Shown: positions 1 to 10,100 of the stretch, piece by piece
Layout of the letters: each line of letters begins with the position of its first letter
Numbering within the stretch: position 1 is the first letter of the stretch
Assembly (NCBI GenBank): GCA_964502465.1
Contig: CAZCWX010000035.1
Location: 1 to 25,588, forward strand
DNA: 25,588 bases
From: CAZCWX01 sp964502465
Lineage (GTDB): Bacteria > Desulfobacterota > Binatia > Bin18
Reading direction: 5' to 3'
Position numbers and translations under genes: made by a program
The notes under the pieces: generated by a model
What the model was told of the DNA's origin: nothing
The model's database searches: none
The model's input: the letters and a program-made list of their open reading frames with translations, nothing else

Positions 1-917
1 AGGCCTGGCAGTATACCTTAGACGCTCTTGAGCACTACTTCGAACGAGTCCTGGCGCGCCGAGACGTGCAAGAGCCGCCTCTGCCGCATCAACCGCTGGT
101 CGCTTTGAGTGAGGAAGAGCTGCCACCTTCCGTGCAGGAAACTATCGGTTCCTACCTGGTGTCGGCACAATTATTAGGCCAGCGGACGGCTGAACTGCAC
201 ATTGCCCTGGCCTCGGATGCTGTCGATCCCAACTTTGCTCCGGAATCGTTTTCAGCCCTCTATCAACGGTCTATTTACCAGTCGATGCGGAGCACGGCGA
301 CGCAGTCTTTCCAACTTCTTCGTCAGCGTTTGAGAAGTCTGCCGAAGATTGTCCTTGGTGAGGCCCAACGGATCCTTGAGCGCGAAGAGGAAGTCCTCCA
401 GCGCTTTCAGTTGATCCTTGGGCGAAGAATCACCGCAGTGCGCATCCGCTGCCATGGTGACTACCATCTCGGGCAGGTTCTCTATACGGGAAAAGATTTT
501 GTCATCATCGACTTTGAGGGAGAACCTGCTCGTCCGTTGAGTGAGCGACGTATTAAACGTTCCCCCTTGCGAGACGTCGCCGGTATGCTGCGGTCTTTCC
601 ATTATGCGGCCTACTCGGCGTTATTCAAGCAAGAAGCTGAGGGAGTGTATGCGTCGCATCCTGAGAGTCTGGCGACTTTGGAGCCTTGGGCGCGTGTGTG
701 GTACCTCTGGGTCTCCGCGGTCTTCTTGAAAACCTACCTGGAGGTGACGCGCAAGGCCTCATTCTTACCTCGTACGCGAGAGGAACTCCGTGTGATGATG
801 GATGCCTATCTGCTGGAAAAGGCAATGTATGAATTGGGGTACGAGTTGAACAACCGGCCTGATTGGGTGAGGATTCCACTGCAAGGAATCTCTCAGCTCT
901 TGGACGCAGTAGGATAA
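1..917 (+). CDS. treS: Trehalose synthase/maltokinase, C-terminal maltokinase part (5' truncated by window)
   Basis: The reading frame is already open at base 3 and runs to the stop at 915-917, so the true start lies upstream. The visible part (about 304 residues) is the C-terminal lobe of maltokinase, which phosphorylates maltose to maltose-1-phosphate using ATP. The kinase-like HGDYHLGQVL (catalytic-loop type) is followed by VIIDFEGEP (metal-binding Asp) and then RSPLRDVAGMLRSFHYAA, a pattern typical of Mak/Pep2. In many bacteria this domain is fused behind trehalose synthase, so I expect a TreS-Mak fusion, but a stand-alone kinase cannot be excluded because the TreS part is out of view. 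It lies 29 bp before glgB and shares a strand with glgE, so the product maltose-1-phosphate would feed GlgE. The family call is secure; the fusion is inferred. Confidence 0.88.
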   Translation, partial: AWQYTLDALEHYFERVLARRDVQEPPLPHQPLVALSEEELPPSVQETIGSYLVSAQLLGQRTAELHIALASDAVDPNFAPESFSALYQRSIYQSMRSTATQSFQLLRQRLRSLPKIVLGEAQRILEREEEVLQRFQLILGRRITAVRIRCHGDYHLGQVLYTGKDFVIIDFEGEPARPLSERRIKRSPLRDVAGMLRSFHYAAYSALFKQEAEGVYASHPESLATLEPWARVWYLWVSAVFLKTYLEVTRKASFLPRTREELRVMMDAYLLEKAMYELGYELNNRPDWVRIPLQGISQLLDAVG

Positions 918-946
918 ACTGTAGGGAAGTGAGGAAAAAGCAAACA

Positions 947-3010
947 ATGGCACGAAGCGGAAAAGATCGTCCTGCGAAGAGGCCGCCTACGAAGACGCCA
1001 CCTACGAAGAGGCAAAAGGCCAAGCCCAGCCCTCAGACCGTGGATGGAAAAGCACAGAAGAAATCTGCACCCTCTCCGAAAGTACAGACGCGGCAGAAAC
1101 GGTCCCTTCCGGCGGTGGCGCTGCTAGGCGAACAGGACCTGTTCTTCTTTAATGAAGGGACGCACTTGCGCTTATTTGAAAAGCTCGGCGCTCATCTGGT
1201 GAAGGACAGAGGCGTAGAGGGAACGTATTTTGCCGTGTGGGCGCCCAATGCTGAGCAGGTCTCAGTGATCGGAGAGTTCAACGAATGGAATAAAGCCAGT
1301 CATCCGTTACAGCCAAAAGGGCAATCCGGCATTTGGGAGCGGTTCTTCCCTGATGTTGGCAAGGGAGCCGTCTACAAGTATCATGTGGTATCGCGCTACC
1401 ACGGCTATCGAGCGGATAAAGCAGACCCGTTTGCCTTCTACTCCGAAATACCACCGAAAACGGGGTCGGTCGTCTGGGATGTGGATTATAGTTGGAAAGA
1501 TCAGGGATGGATGGAGCAACGCCACCGCCACCATACCCTTGATGCTCCTATGGCAATTTATGAGGTACATCTGGGGTCATGGCGGCGAGTACCGGAGGAG
1601 GAGAATCGCCCGCTCACCTATCGCGAGTTGGCGCCATACTTAGCCACATACGTGCAGAAAATGGGGTTCACCCATGTGGAGTTCTTGCCAGTGACCGAGC
1701 ATCCGTTTTACGGCTCCTGGGGGTATGAGGTCTCTGGTTACTATGCTCCTACCAGCCGCTACGGAACGCCGCAAGATTTGATGTATCTCATCGATTATCT
1801 CCATCAGCATGACATCGGCGTTATTCTCGATTGGGTCCCCGCCCATTTTCCCAAGGATGAGCACGGGCTCGGGTACTTCGATGGCTCGCATCTCTTTGAG
1901 CATGCTGATCCTCGCCAGGGGGTTCATCCCGATTGGGATAGCTTCATTTTTAACTACGGACGTAATGAAGTCCGCAGCTTTCTCCTCAGCAACGCGCTCT
2001 TCTGGTTGGAGCAGTATCATGTTGATGGCTTGCGCATCGATGCGGTCGCCTCAATGTTGTACCTCGACTACTCTCGCGAAGACGGGGAATGGATTCCCAA
2101 TGAACATGGGGGCCGGGAGAACCTCCAGGCCATCACGTTTTTGCGCCGCTTTAACGAGGAGGTCTACAAACACTTCCCCGATGTCCAGACTATTGCCGAG
2201 GAGTCAACAGACTGGCCGATGGTCTCTCGGCCACTGTACGTCGGAGGGTTAGGGTTCGGGCTGAAATGGGACATGGGCTGGATGCACGACACCTTGAGTT
2301 ATATGTCCCGCGATCCGATCCACCGACGTTATCATTACAACGAGCTGACATTTCGCATGATCTATGCCTTTTCGGAAAACTTTATGCTCCCTCTTTCCCA
2401 CGATGAAGTCGTGCATGGCAAAGGGTCACTCCTCGGCAAGATGGCAGGAGATGACTGGCAGAAATTTGCTAACCTGCGCCTGCTGTTTGGCTACATGTAT
2501 GCCCAGCCGGGGAAAAAATTGCTCTTCATGGGAGATGAGTTCGGCCAGTGGGACGAGTGGAATCACGACAGCAGCCTCGGGTGGCATTTATTAGACTATA
2601 GTGCCCATGCTGGCTTACAACGCTGGGTGGAGGATCTGAATCACCTCTACCGGCATGAACCAGCTTTGTCTGAACTTGACTGCGATGCGAGAGGGTTTGA
2701 ATGGATTGATTGCAATGACTCTGATCACTGTGTCTTGAGTTTCAGACGCAAGGGACGCTCGGCAGGCGACGAGATGGTTATTGTGTGCAACTTCACGCCG
2801 GTGGTCCACCGCAATTACCGGGTCGGTGTGCCGCACGGCGGTTTCTGGCGAGAAGTGCTCAACAGTGACGCCGAGATATACGGTGGCAGCCATCAGGGAA
2901 ACATGGGGGGCATGGAAGCGACCCCCGTTTCGTCTCATGGTCACTTGCATTCTATCAACTTAACGCTCCCACCGCTGGCCATTGTGTTTTTCAAGGGTGA
3001 GGAAAAATAA
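947..3010 (+). CDS. glgB: 1,4-alpha-glucan branching enzyme GlgB
   Basis: This 687-residue GH13 enzyme introduces alpha-1,6 branches into glycogen-like alpha-glucan in the cytoplasm. A CBM48-type N domain (about 80-180) contains YFAVWAPNAEQVSVIGEFNEW. The (beta/alpha)8 catalytic domain carries DGLRIDAV with nucleophile D365, IAEES with acid E418, and LPLSHDEVVHGKGSL. The 53-residue spacing between D and E matches the E. coli enzyme. A C-terminal beta domain follows from about 590. I chose ATG 947, with GAGGA 12 bases upstream; the frame stays open to 863 but that stretch overlaps the preceding gene. The first 55 or so residues are an unusually Lys/Pro/Arg-rich tail that is probably disordered. 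The context (maltokinase upstream, glgE downstream) marks it as the branching step of the GlgE pathway. Confidence 0.96.
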   Translation: MARSGKDRPAKRPPTKTPPTKRQKAKPSPQTVDGKAQKKSAPSPKVQTRQKRSLPAVALLGEQDLFFFNEGTHLRLFEKLGAHLVKDRGVEGTYFAVWAPNAEQVSVIGEFNEWNKASHPLQPKGQSGIWERFFPDVGKGAVYKYHVVSRYHGYRADKADPFAFYSEIPPKTGSVVWDVDYSWKDQGWMEQRHRHHTLDAPMAIYEVHLGSWRRVPEEENRPLTYRELAPYLATYVQKMGFTHVEFLPVTEHPFYGSWGYEVSGYYAPTSRYGTPQDLMYLIDYLHQHDIGVILDWVPAHFPKDEHGLGYFDGSHLFEHADPRQGVHPDWDSFIFNYGRNEVRSFLLSNALFWLEQYHVDGLRIDAVASMLYLDYSREDGEWIPNEHGGRENLQAITFLRRFNEEVYKHFPDVQTIAEESTDWPMVSRPLYVGGLGFGLKWDMGWMHDTLSYMSRDPIHRRYHYNELTFRMIYAFSENFMLPLSHDEVVHGKGSLLGKMAGDDWQKFANLRLLFGYMYAQPGKKLLFMGDEFGQWDEWNHDSSLGWHLLDYSAHAGLQRWVEDLNHLYRHEPALSELDCDARGFEWIDCNDSDHCVLSFRRKGRSAGDEMVIVCNFTPVVHRNYRVGVPHGGFWREVLNSDAEIYGGSHQGNMGGMEATPVSSHGHLHSINLTLPPLAIVFFKGEEK

Positions 3011-3049
3011 TGAATCCTCCTGCCCCCTGTCACGTAAGGAGCCTGAGCT

Positions 3050-4282
3050 ATGGAATCCCTGATACTCGCAGCGACGTCGGCTTGGAGGTCGCTCTCAGTC
3101 GAGCAGCTCTGGGACATGCTGGGCAATTCTCGTTGGAGCTATCCCATCGATATTGGGATCATGACCTTTATTATCTATCAGGCCTATCTGCGGTTTCGCG
3201 GCACACGCGCCATCCGCATCTTGGAAGGCGTCGCGATTTTAGGGTTCGGTGGCTTGGCGGCGCAAAAAGCTGGGTTGTTCCTGACCTCATGGTTGCTTGG
3301 CGGTATCAGTGCTGCGGCGGTGGTGTTCTTTGTCGTGATCTTTCAGGCCGAGATTCGCCAGATGCTCGAACGCGTGAATCCGAGACTCCCAGCAACGCTG
3401 TTTCGCCAACTCCCTCAGGGAGGGTTGGTCCCGCTGAGCGAGACGATTTTTGCCCTCGCAGCCAAACGCTGCGGCGCACTGTTTGTTTTTGAGCGACGTG
3501 ATTTTCTCGAGCCCCTCTTCAGGAGTCCTGGCGTTATTATCGATGCCCAGGTGAGCCCGGAACTCATCGAAAATCTGTTTACCCCTCCGACTCCACTCCA
3601 TGATGGGGCGCTCTATTTGCAGGAGGGGCGGATCTATCGAGCGGGGTGTGTCTTGCCGCTCTCTGAGAACCGGCGGTTAGCCTCTTTCTATGGAACCCGG
3701 CATCGTGCTGCCTTGGGCATTTCCGAACAATCAGACGCCTTAGCGGTTGTCGTATCCGAAGAACGAGGGGGGGTGTCGGTGGCTGAGAAGGGAACATTAG
3801 AAGTGGTGAAGACACCGGCGGCATTACTGACCTGGCTCACTGACCGCCTGAGTGCGCCGACGGAGAGATCGCGAAAACAGTGGTTGAACATAGAGCCGAT
3901 CACGCAAAACTGGCGACCCAAGCTGGCCTCGTTAATGATCGTCGGCATCCTGTGGGTTGTCCTCGTCGGCAGACAGGATACGGAGGTGGGGTTCTCGGTG
4001 CCAATGCTCTACACTAATGTACCGAAGACGCTCTCGATCCAGGATCAGGGAGTGCAGGAGGTCTATGTGCGAGTCCGTGGCTCTGAGGAAATGCTCAACT
4101 TTCTTGATATGACCCGCCTGCGGGTCGCGATCGATCTGAGGGATGCCAAGGCGGGGTCCCAACGGTACCCGCTTGCCGCCAAAGATATTAACCTTCCTCC
4201 TGGCTTGCAGCTTATCGGTATCGATCCTGCGGAGATCCGCCTCCGCCTACGGGAGACGTCTGTCGAACCGAATGGAGGGTAG
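3050..4282 (+). CDS. cdaA: CdaA-type diadenylate cyclase fused to a YbbR (CdaR-like) domain
   Basis: The protein (410 aa) makes c-di-AMP from two ATP. Three TM segments (about 33-49, 58-76, 79-99) precede a DAC domain (about 105-265) with the signature motifs PLHDGALYL (DGA at 185-187) and YGTRHRAALGISE (RHR at 217-219). A fourth hydrophobic segment (about 292-308) is followed by a domain (311-402) that looks like one YbbR repeat. In Firmicutes YbbR (CdaR) is a separate protein that binds CdaA and modulates it, so here sensor and enzyme appear joined, with the YbbR unit outside the membrane. ATG 3050 has AAGGAG at 3036-3041. It sits 39 bp after glgB and 68 bp before glgE, inside the alpha-glucan cluster. 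The DAC call is secure; the YbbR call rests on length, position and residue pattern. Confidence 0.92.
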   Translation: MESLILAATSAWRSLSVEQLWDMLGNSRWSYPIDIGIMTFIIYQAYLRFRGTRAIRILEGVAILGFGGLAAQKAGLFLTSWLLGGISAAAVVFFVVIFQAEIRQMLERVNPRLPATLFRQLPQGGLVPLSETIFALAAKRCGALFVFERRDFLEPLFRSPGVIIDAQVSPELIENLFTPPTPLHDGALYLQEGRIYRAGCVLPLSENRRLASFYGTRHRAALGISEQSDALAVVVSEERGGVSVAEKGTLEVVKTPAALLTWLTDRLSAPTERSRKQWLNIEPITQNWRPKLASLMIVGILWVVLVGRQDTEVGFSVPMLYTNVPKTLSIQDQGVQEVYVRVRGSEEMLNFLDMTRLRVAIDLRDAKAGSQRYPLAAKDINLPPGLQLIGIDPAEIRLRLRETSVEPNGG

Positions 4283-4350
4283 CAGCGCTAACGTATGGAG
4301 CGAGGGGGGAACGATTTGCTGGGTGAAACCCGAATAGAGGAGGTGACGAC

Positions 4351-6345
4351 ATGACAGGAGATGGTCGTCTGCGAGTCATCATTGCGGGAGTCTCTCCTGA
4401 GATTGAACATGGCCGTTTTCCGATCAAGCGAACAGTTGGTGAACACGTCGTTGTCGAGGCCAATATTTTTGCTGATGGGCACGATGCACTTGCTGCCTTC
4501 CTGCTGTATCGCCACGAACAGGAGACGCAGTGGCAGCAACTCTCTATGCAGTTGCTTGTCAATGACCGTTGGCGGGGCGCGTTTGTGGTGACAGAATTAG
4601 GGGATTATTACTATACCCTGCAAGCCTGGGTGGATCGGTTCACCTCGTGGCGGCACGGGTTTGCCAAAAAAGTCGAGGCAGGTCAGGATGTCTCTGTAGA
4701 GCTGCTGATCGGTGCACAGTTGATTGAGGAAACGAGCCAGCGGGCGACGGGAGAGGCCGCCAAACAACTGCGATTGTGGGCAAAAACCCTGCGACAAGCC
4801 CAAGGCCGCACCCTTGCGGACCGCGTTGAGCTTGCCCTGGCGGATGAAGTTGCCGTACTCGTAGACGCCTACCCCGACCGACGATTTGCGGTGACCTACG
4901 ATCATGAACTGCCAGTGCAAGTCGATCGTGAAAAAGCGCGTTTCAGCACCTGGTACGAGATGTTTCCCCGCTCAACTGCTCCGGTGCCTGGTCGCCATGG
5001 GACGTTCAAGGATTGTGAAGCGCGCCTGCCGTACGTCGCGTCCATGGGATTTGACATTTTATACTTCCCTCCTATTCATCCTATTGGCCGTACCTACCGC
5101 AAGGGGAAAAACAACGCCCTGGTTGCTGGTCCTGATGACCCGGGGAGTCCGTGGGCGATTGGTGCAGAAGAAGGCGGGCACAAGGCTATCCATCCTCAGC
5201 TTGGGACGTTGGCGGACTTCCGCCATTTGCTGGCAAAGGCAAAAGAATATGGAATCGAAATTGCGCTTGATCTCGCCTACCAATGCACGCCAGATCATCC
5301 CTATGTGAAAGAACATCCAGAATGGTTCCGCCATCGCCCTGACGGGACCATTCAGTACGCAGAAAACCCGCCCAAGAAATATCAAGATATTTATCCCATC
5401 GATTTTGAAACTGAGCACTGGCAAGAGTTATGGCAGGAACTCAAAAGCATCGTGTCCTTCTGGATCGACCAGGGGATTCGCATCTTCCGTGTCGATAACC
5501 CTCACACGAAATCTCTCCACTTCTGGGAGTGGGTGATCAAGGAGATCAAAACCTCTTATCCGGACGTGATATTTTTGTCGGAAGCGTTCACCCGCCCCAA
5601 AGTACGTTATCGCCTGGCTCAATTGGGCTTTACCCAATCCTACACGTACTTTGCATGGCGCAACACGAAGTCGGAGCTGACCCAGTATCTTACGGAGCTG
5701 ACCCAGACGGAGGTGCGAGAATATTTTCGCCCCAATTTGTGGCCGAATACCCCGGATATTCTTACTGAATATCTCCAGCTTGGCGGGCGGCCTGCTTTTA
5801 TTGTGCGCCTCATTTTGGCTGCGACTTTAGGGGCGAATTACGGTATTTATGGGCCAGCCTTTGAACTGTGCGAGAACCGGCCTCGAGAGGCGGGAAGCGA
5901 GGAATATCTGAATTCGGAGAAGTACGAGATTAAATACTGGGATCTGAACCGACCCGACAGCCTGAAGGAGCTGATCTCGCGTGTGAACTCCATCCGGAGG
6001 CAAAACCCGGCGTTACAGAGTGATCGGAGCTTGTGCTTTCATCAGGTCGATAACGAAAATCTCCTCTGTTACAGCAAGAGTACGGGAAACCACGAAAACC
6101 TTATCCTCGTTGTCGCGAACTTAGATCCCCACCATACCCAATCTGGCTGGACGGACCTCTCGTTAGATGCTCTCGGACTGACACCCCAACAGTCTTACCA
6201 GGTCCATGATCTGCTCAGCGATGCGCGGTACCTCTGGCAGGGTGGCAGGAATTATATAGAACTGAACCCGCACGTGATGCCAGCGCATATTTTGCAAATC
6301 CGTCATCGAGTGCGGACGGAGCGAGACTTTGATTACTACATGTGA
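4351..6345 (+). CDS. glgE: Alpha-1,4-glucan:maltose-1-phosphate maltosyltransferase GlgE
   Basis: GlgE (664 aa, the usual family length) transfers maltosyl units from maltose-1-phosphate to the non-reducing end of alpha-glucan. The N-terminal beta-sandwich domain (about 5-105) starts with RVIIAGVSPEIEHGRFPIKR. The GH13 core contains FSTWYEMFPRS, PPIHPIGRTYRKGKNN, FRVDNPHTK with nucleophile D382, LSEAFTRP with acid E411, and NTPDILTEYL with D469. The D-E spacing of 29 equals that of the Streptomyces enzyme. The LRQAQGRTLADRVE stretch near 150 is also typical. ATG 4351 has a strong AGAGGAGGTGA just upstream. With TreS/Mak and GlgB in the same run, the trehalose to branched glucan route is complete except for the TreS part that lies outside the window. 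Confidence 0.97.
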   Translation: MTGDGRLRVIIAGVSPEIEHGRFPIKRTVGEHVVVEANIFADGHDALAAFLLYRHEQETQWQQLSMQLLVNDRWRGAFVVTELGDYYYTLQAWVDRFTSWRHGFAKKVEAGQDVSVELLIGAQLIEETSQRATGEAAKQLRLWAKTLRQAQGRTLADRVELALADEVAVLVDAYPDRRFAVTYDHELPVQVDREKARFSTWYEMFPRSTAPVPGRHGTFKDCEARLPYVASMGFDILYFPPIHPIGRTYRKGKNNALVAGPDDPGSPWAIGAEEGGHKAIHPQLGTLADFRHLLAKAKEYGIEIALDLAYQCTPDHPYVKEHPEWFRHRPDGTIQYAENPPKKYQDIYPIDFETEHWQELWQELKSIVSFWIDQGIRIFRVDNPHTKSLHFWEWVIKEIKTSYPDVIFLSEAFTRPKVRYRLAQLGFTQSYTYFAWRNTKSELTQYLTELTQTEVREYFRPNLWPNTPDILTEYLQLGGRPAFIVRLILAATLGANYGIYGPAFELCENRPREAGSEEYLNSEKYEIKYWDLNRPDSLKELISRVNSIRRQNPALQSDRSLCFHQVDNENLLCYSKSTGNHENLILVVANLDPHHTQSGWTDLSLDALGLTPQQSYQVHDLLSDARYLWQGGRNYIELNPHVMPAHILQIRHRVRTERDFDYYM

Positions 6346-6427
6346 GGGGGTTGGTGACGCTGTCTCACATGATCTGAAGGGGATGAAAAGAGAAACCTGA
6401 TCGAAGGCGAAGAAAGGAGTATCAAGC

Positions 6428-7081
6428 GTGAGAGAAGGCAAAGTGATAGCCCGATATTGGCTGCGAGTCTGGGGACTGATTTGTGGAGGGATACTGACCC
6501 TTCTGCCCCTGCGGGTGCACGCCGTGCAGTCGCCACAGGCGGTGATTCAGGCGACAGTGGAACAGGCGATGGGAGTGCTGAGAGACCCAGCCTATCAGGG
6601 CAGCGAGCAGTTCCGCACCCGCATCAAAAAGCTGGAAGGGATTGTGTTGCCGCACGTCGATGCGTGGGAGTTTGGCCGTCGCTGTTTAGGAGTGCATTGG
6701 CAAAGACTGACTGATGCCCAACGCCAAGAGTTCATCGATCTGTTTAGGGAACTCGTCGAGAAGTCATACGGTGGGATGCTCGATAGCTATCCCAAGCAAG
6801 ACGTTCGCTTTACCTATGACGCAGAGCGGGTCGAAGGAGACTTTGCTGAGGTGGACACACGGGTGTTTAATCCGGCGCAGGAGAAGCCGCTTGTCGTGAT
6901 GTATCGCCTGCATCGAGTGAACGGGAAGTGGTTGATTTATGATGTGGTGGTTGAGAATGTGAGCATGGTGAGCAATTACCGCAATCAATTTAATCGCATT
7001 ATCAGCCGGTCGTCATACGAGGAGTTGGTGGAGGCAATTAAACAGAAGCTTGTGCAACTGGAGACGGCACCAGCGTCGTAA
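6428..7081 (+). CDS. MlaC/Ttg2D-like periplasmic phospholipid-binding protein
   Basis: The 217-residue product has an N-terminal signal sequence (charged start, hydrophobic 11-28, likely cleavage after VHA near 32) followed by an MlaC-type domain. Recognisable family features are the LDPHVD-like IVLPHVDAWEFGRRCLGVHW, the LTDAQRQEFIDLFRELVEKSY helix, and GKWLIYDVVVENVSMVSNYR near the end. MlaC proteins shuttle phospholipids across the periplasm between outer- and inner-membrane complexes. No mlaE, mlaF, mlaD or mlaB gene is visible, so it is an orphan here and its partner is unknown. The start is GTG 6428 with AAAGGAGT 8 bases before it. The next gene begins 29 bp downstream. Confidence 0.88.
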   Translation: MREGKVIARYWLRVWGLICGGILTLLPLRVHAVQSPQAVIQATVEQAMGVLRDPAYQGSEQFRTRIKKLEGIVLPHVDAWEFGRRCLGVHWQRLTDAQRQEFIDLFRELVEKSYGGMLDSYPKQDVRFTYDAERVEGDFAEVDTRVFNPAQEKPLVVMYRLHRVNGKWLIYDVVVENVSMVSNYRNQFNRIISRSSYEELVEAIKQKLVQLETAPAS

Positions 7082-7110
7082 CCGCAGTGTGGCTATGCCA
7101 TATACTATAG

Positions 7111-10100
7111 ATGAAGATGAGATGCCGCAGCCAAAAGGGTCTGGCAGCGAGGTGCTCTCCCAAATGTATGGTGGTTGTGCTCGTCGGCTGCTTCGTAGGA
7201 TTAGGAAGCAGCCGAGCGCCTGCTCAAGGGCTGCCTCCGGCCCAGCCGCCAACGTCTCAAGATGTAGAAAGGCCCATCCAGCTCGATACCATAGCGGCAC
7301 GGAAAGCTGCCGTGCAAACCCAGATCGACGCACTCGGAGCACCAGATCCCCAGAAGAAAGAGCAAGAAGAAGCGCGATTATTCCTCGATCAGATCCTGAA
7401 TACTTTGATTACTCTTGAAGAAACCTTGCAGAAGCAGGCAACCTATACGACACAGATTGCTGACCTGCCTCGGCGGTTACAGGAGCTTGAAAGAGAAAGC
7501 ACCCAATTAGAGAGAAGCGCACCGAGCAATTTTTCGGCAGTGACCGAACAACTCCGCGACGAGTACCAGAGCCACATACAAACGGCCCAGAACGAAATTC
7601 AAGAGCTCATCAAACAAACCGTAGCTGGTGAGGTTCGTCTCGCGAGCATTCCGAAGGAAATCGAACAACGGGTGCAGGCTCGTGCTCGACTAGAAAAGGA
7701 GTTGTCAGCGGTACGGCAGGGGTCTGCGGAGGTGAGTTCCCAGGTACTGCCGCAGTACCGTGCAGAGTTACGCGCCCTCCAACTGCAATTACAGGAAACA
7801 GCAAGAGATGCCCTGCAGGCGGAACGCGAATGGCTGATCAAACAGATTCCTTTACAAGACGCGCTCCTGAAAGTGGCACAAGTACGTCTCGAGCGGCTGC
7901 AACAGGACCTCGACAGCATTAAACAAGCGCTCGGGCAGGCTCTTCAGGAAGAACAAACGACACTGAGCGACACCGCTGCCACTATGACGCAACAGATGGA
8001 GCAGAGCCTGGATCCTGTCGCGGCTTTCGTATTGGGAACCAGTCTGGAAACCGTTGAGATTCGCAGAGCCACAGCAGACTATCGCCAACAGTTCCACGAA
8101 CTCAGCGATGATGTGCTTGCCCAGGAGAAGCAGAACGCCCAACTGAAACAAGACATCAACCGCTTGACCGCTCTCATGGAGAAATATGCCAGCGGTGAGG
8201 TGCCTGCGGGACACCTGCTCTCGCTCTTTGAGCGCTTGCAACGTGAACGGGTGGGCTATCGTGATACCCCGGTGGCAGTGCTGCAAGGGCATCTGCGTGT
8301 CCTCAATGAACAACTGTTTTCTCTCGATGACCTACTCTACGAATTTGACAGCCGCGAGGAGACCGCGCTCGCTGATTTAACTGTGCTGTTATCCCTGGCC
8401 TCGGCTGAGGAACAAGAAGCTGCCGTGACCGAAGTCCGTCAGCTCCTGGATGAACAAAGAGCGGCGCTGCGTGATCAACAGCAAACCCTCACGGCACTGG
8501 TGCAAGAAGTCACCAAGCTCCTGACGCTGCATCGCGAATACAAACGCCAGTTAGATGAGGGGTATCTCCTCGCCTTAAACCGCATGTTTTGGCTCCGTGA
8601 TGGCGAGCCATTCAGTTGGGCGACATTCAGAGATGCCTTGGCCGGTGGAGCGTCGACCGGCGTACGTTTGTATACGGTTGCTCGCGCCGCACCCGCATAT
8701 CTTCAGGATCATCTCTTCGATTCGCTGCGCTTTTGGTTCATGCTCTTATTGGTACTTCTTGTGCTGCCCTGGGTGGCCTATGGCATACACAAGCACTTGA
8801 AAACCCAGGTTACCTTTTCCCTTGCTGACCATGCTGAGCGGAAGGAGTTGCCGAGTGGCAAGACCGCAGCCCTGATTGTCATCCGAGCAGCTATTTGGCC
8901 AGCGTATCTGGCCCTGATCGCATGGGGATACGAGCAGGTCTTTGCTCACCCCAACGAGCCAGCCGATCTGGCGCTCGTGCGTGGGGTGCAGCTGAGCGCG
9001 CTCATATTGTGGGTTGCTCTTTTGAGCCGCGGAATATTGCGGCGGAATGGCTGGGCACAACGGTTTTGGGGATTCAGCCCGGAACTGTGCCGCTTACTGC
9101 ATCGCACGGTGCTTGTAGTGTGTGTGGCCGCTTTTATCTGTCTTGTGCCCCGCTCGATCCTGCTTATGGCACCGGGGGGGGGAAGTACTGCCCTTGGGAG
9201 TTTGGCGCTCGCCCGCCTTTTGCTCCTGACCTTCCAGGGAGTGATGCTGGTGCTGGTCGCGATTGTTGGCCGACGCAGCAGTCTGTTGATGCAAACCGTC
9301 CTTGCTCAGAGCCGTGAGAATCGCGGCTTCTTGTGGCGTGTCTGGCCCTTCCTGCATGTTGCGCTACTCAGTGGCGTGAGCGCGATTATGATGCTCGACA
9401 TCCTTGGTCGCCGTTATACCGCCGAGTTTTTGTGGTTCAGAATGCTGGGGTCACTGGCGGTTATCCTGCTCTGGGGATTGATGGCAGGAGTCGTGCTGCC
9501 TTGGGCATTTCGCAAGTTGACGGGCTATGCTGCGGTACCTGCCGATAGCGGCGAGCCGGATGGTGCGATATCGCAAAGTGATACTGCCCGCTATGTCACT
9601 CTCACCCGCGTCCTGTGCAATCTCGTGCTGGTGCTGGTTGCGGTGGGAGGAATTTTAGAGGTGTGGGGCTTGACGGTCTCCTGGGTACTGACCTCACCAG
9701 CAGTGTCGACCTTGCTGGCTCGCACTTTCGTCATCGCTGTAACGGTCGGAATAACCCTGGTAATATTGCAGATCAGCAAAGCCCTCACCGAGTCCTTGTT
9801 ACAATCGAAGACCAGCAGAGACGGAGTCATGCGTGAGGCAGGGCGCAAGCTGAAAACGCTTGCCCCACTTGTGCAAACGGTCATCCGTGTAATGGCAATC
9901 TTCATCGCGGCCTTAGTGATTCTTGAACAACTGGGAGTCGATACCGGTCCCGTCCTTGCTGGAGTAGGGATCTTTGGCCTGGCGGTTGGCTTTGCTTCCC
10001 AATCCCTGATCAAAGATGTCATCAATGGGCTGTTTATTTTGTTCGAGGATAGCCTGTCCGTTGGGGATGTGGTGACCTTGCGCGGGATTGGCGGACAGGT

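Noticed and set aside
3010..3492. 160-aa + strand open frame starting at the glgB stop (TAATG overlap)
   Set aside because: It overlaps the N-terminal half of the diadenylate cyclase in another frame, its product is Arg/His/Ser-rich without a recognisable fold, and the cyclase frame has clear motifs.
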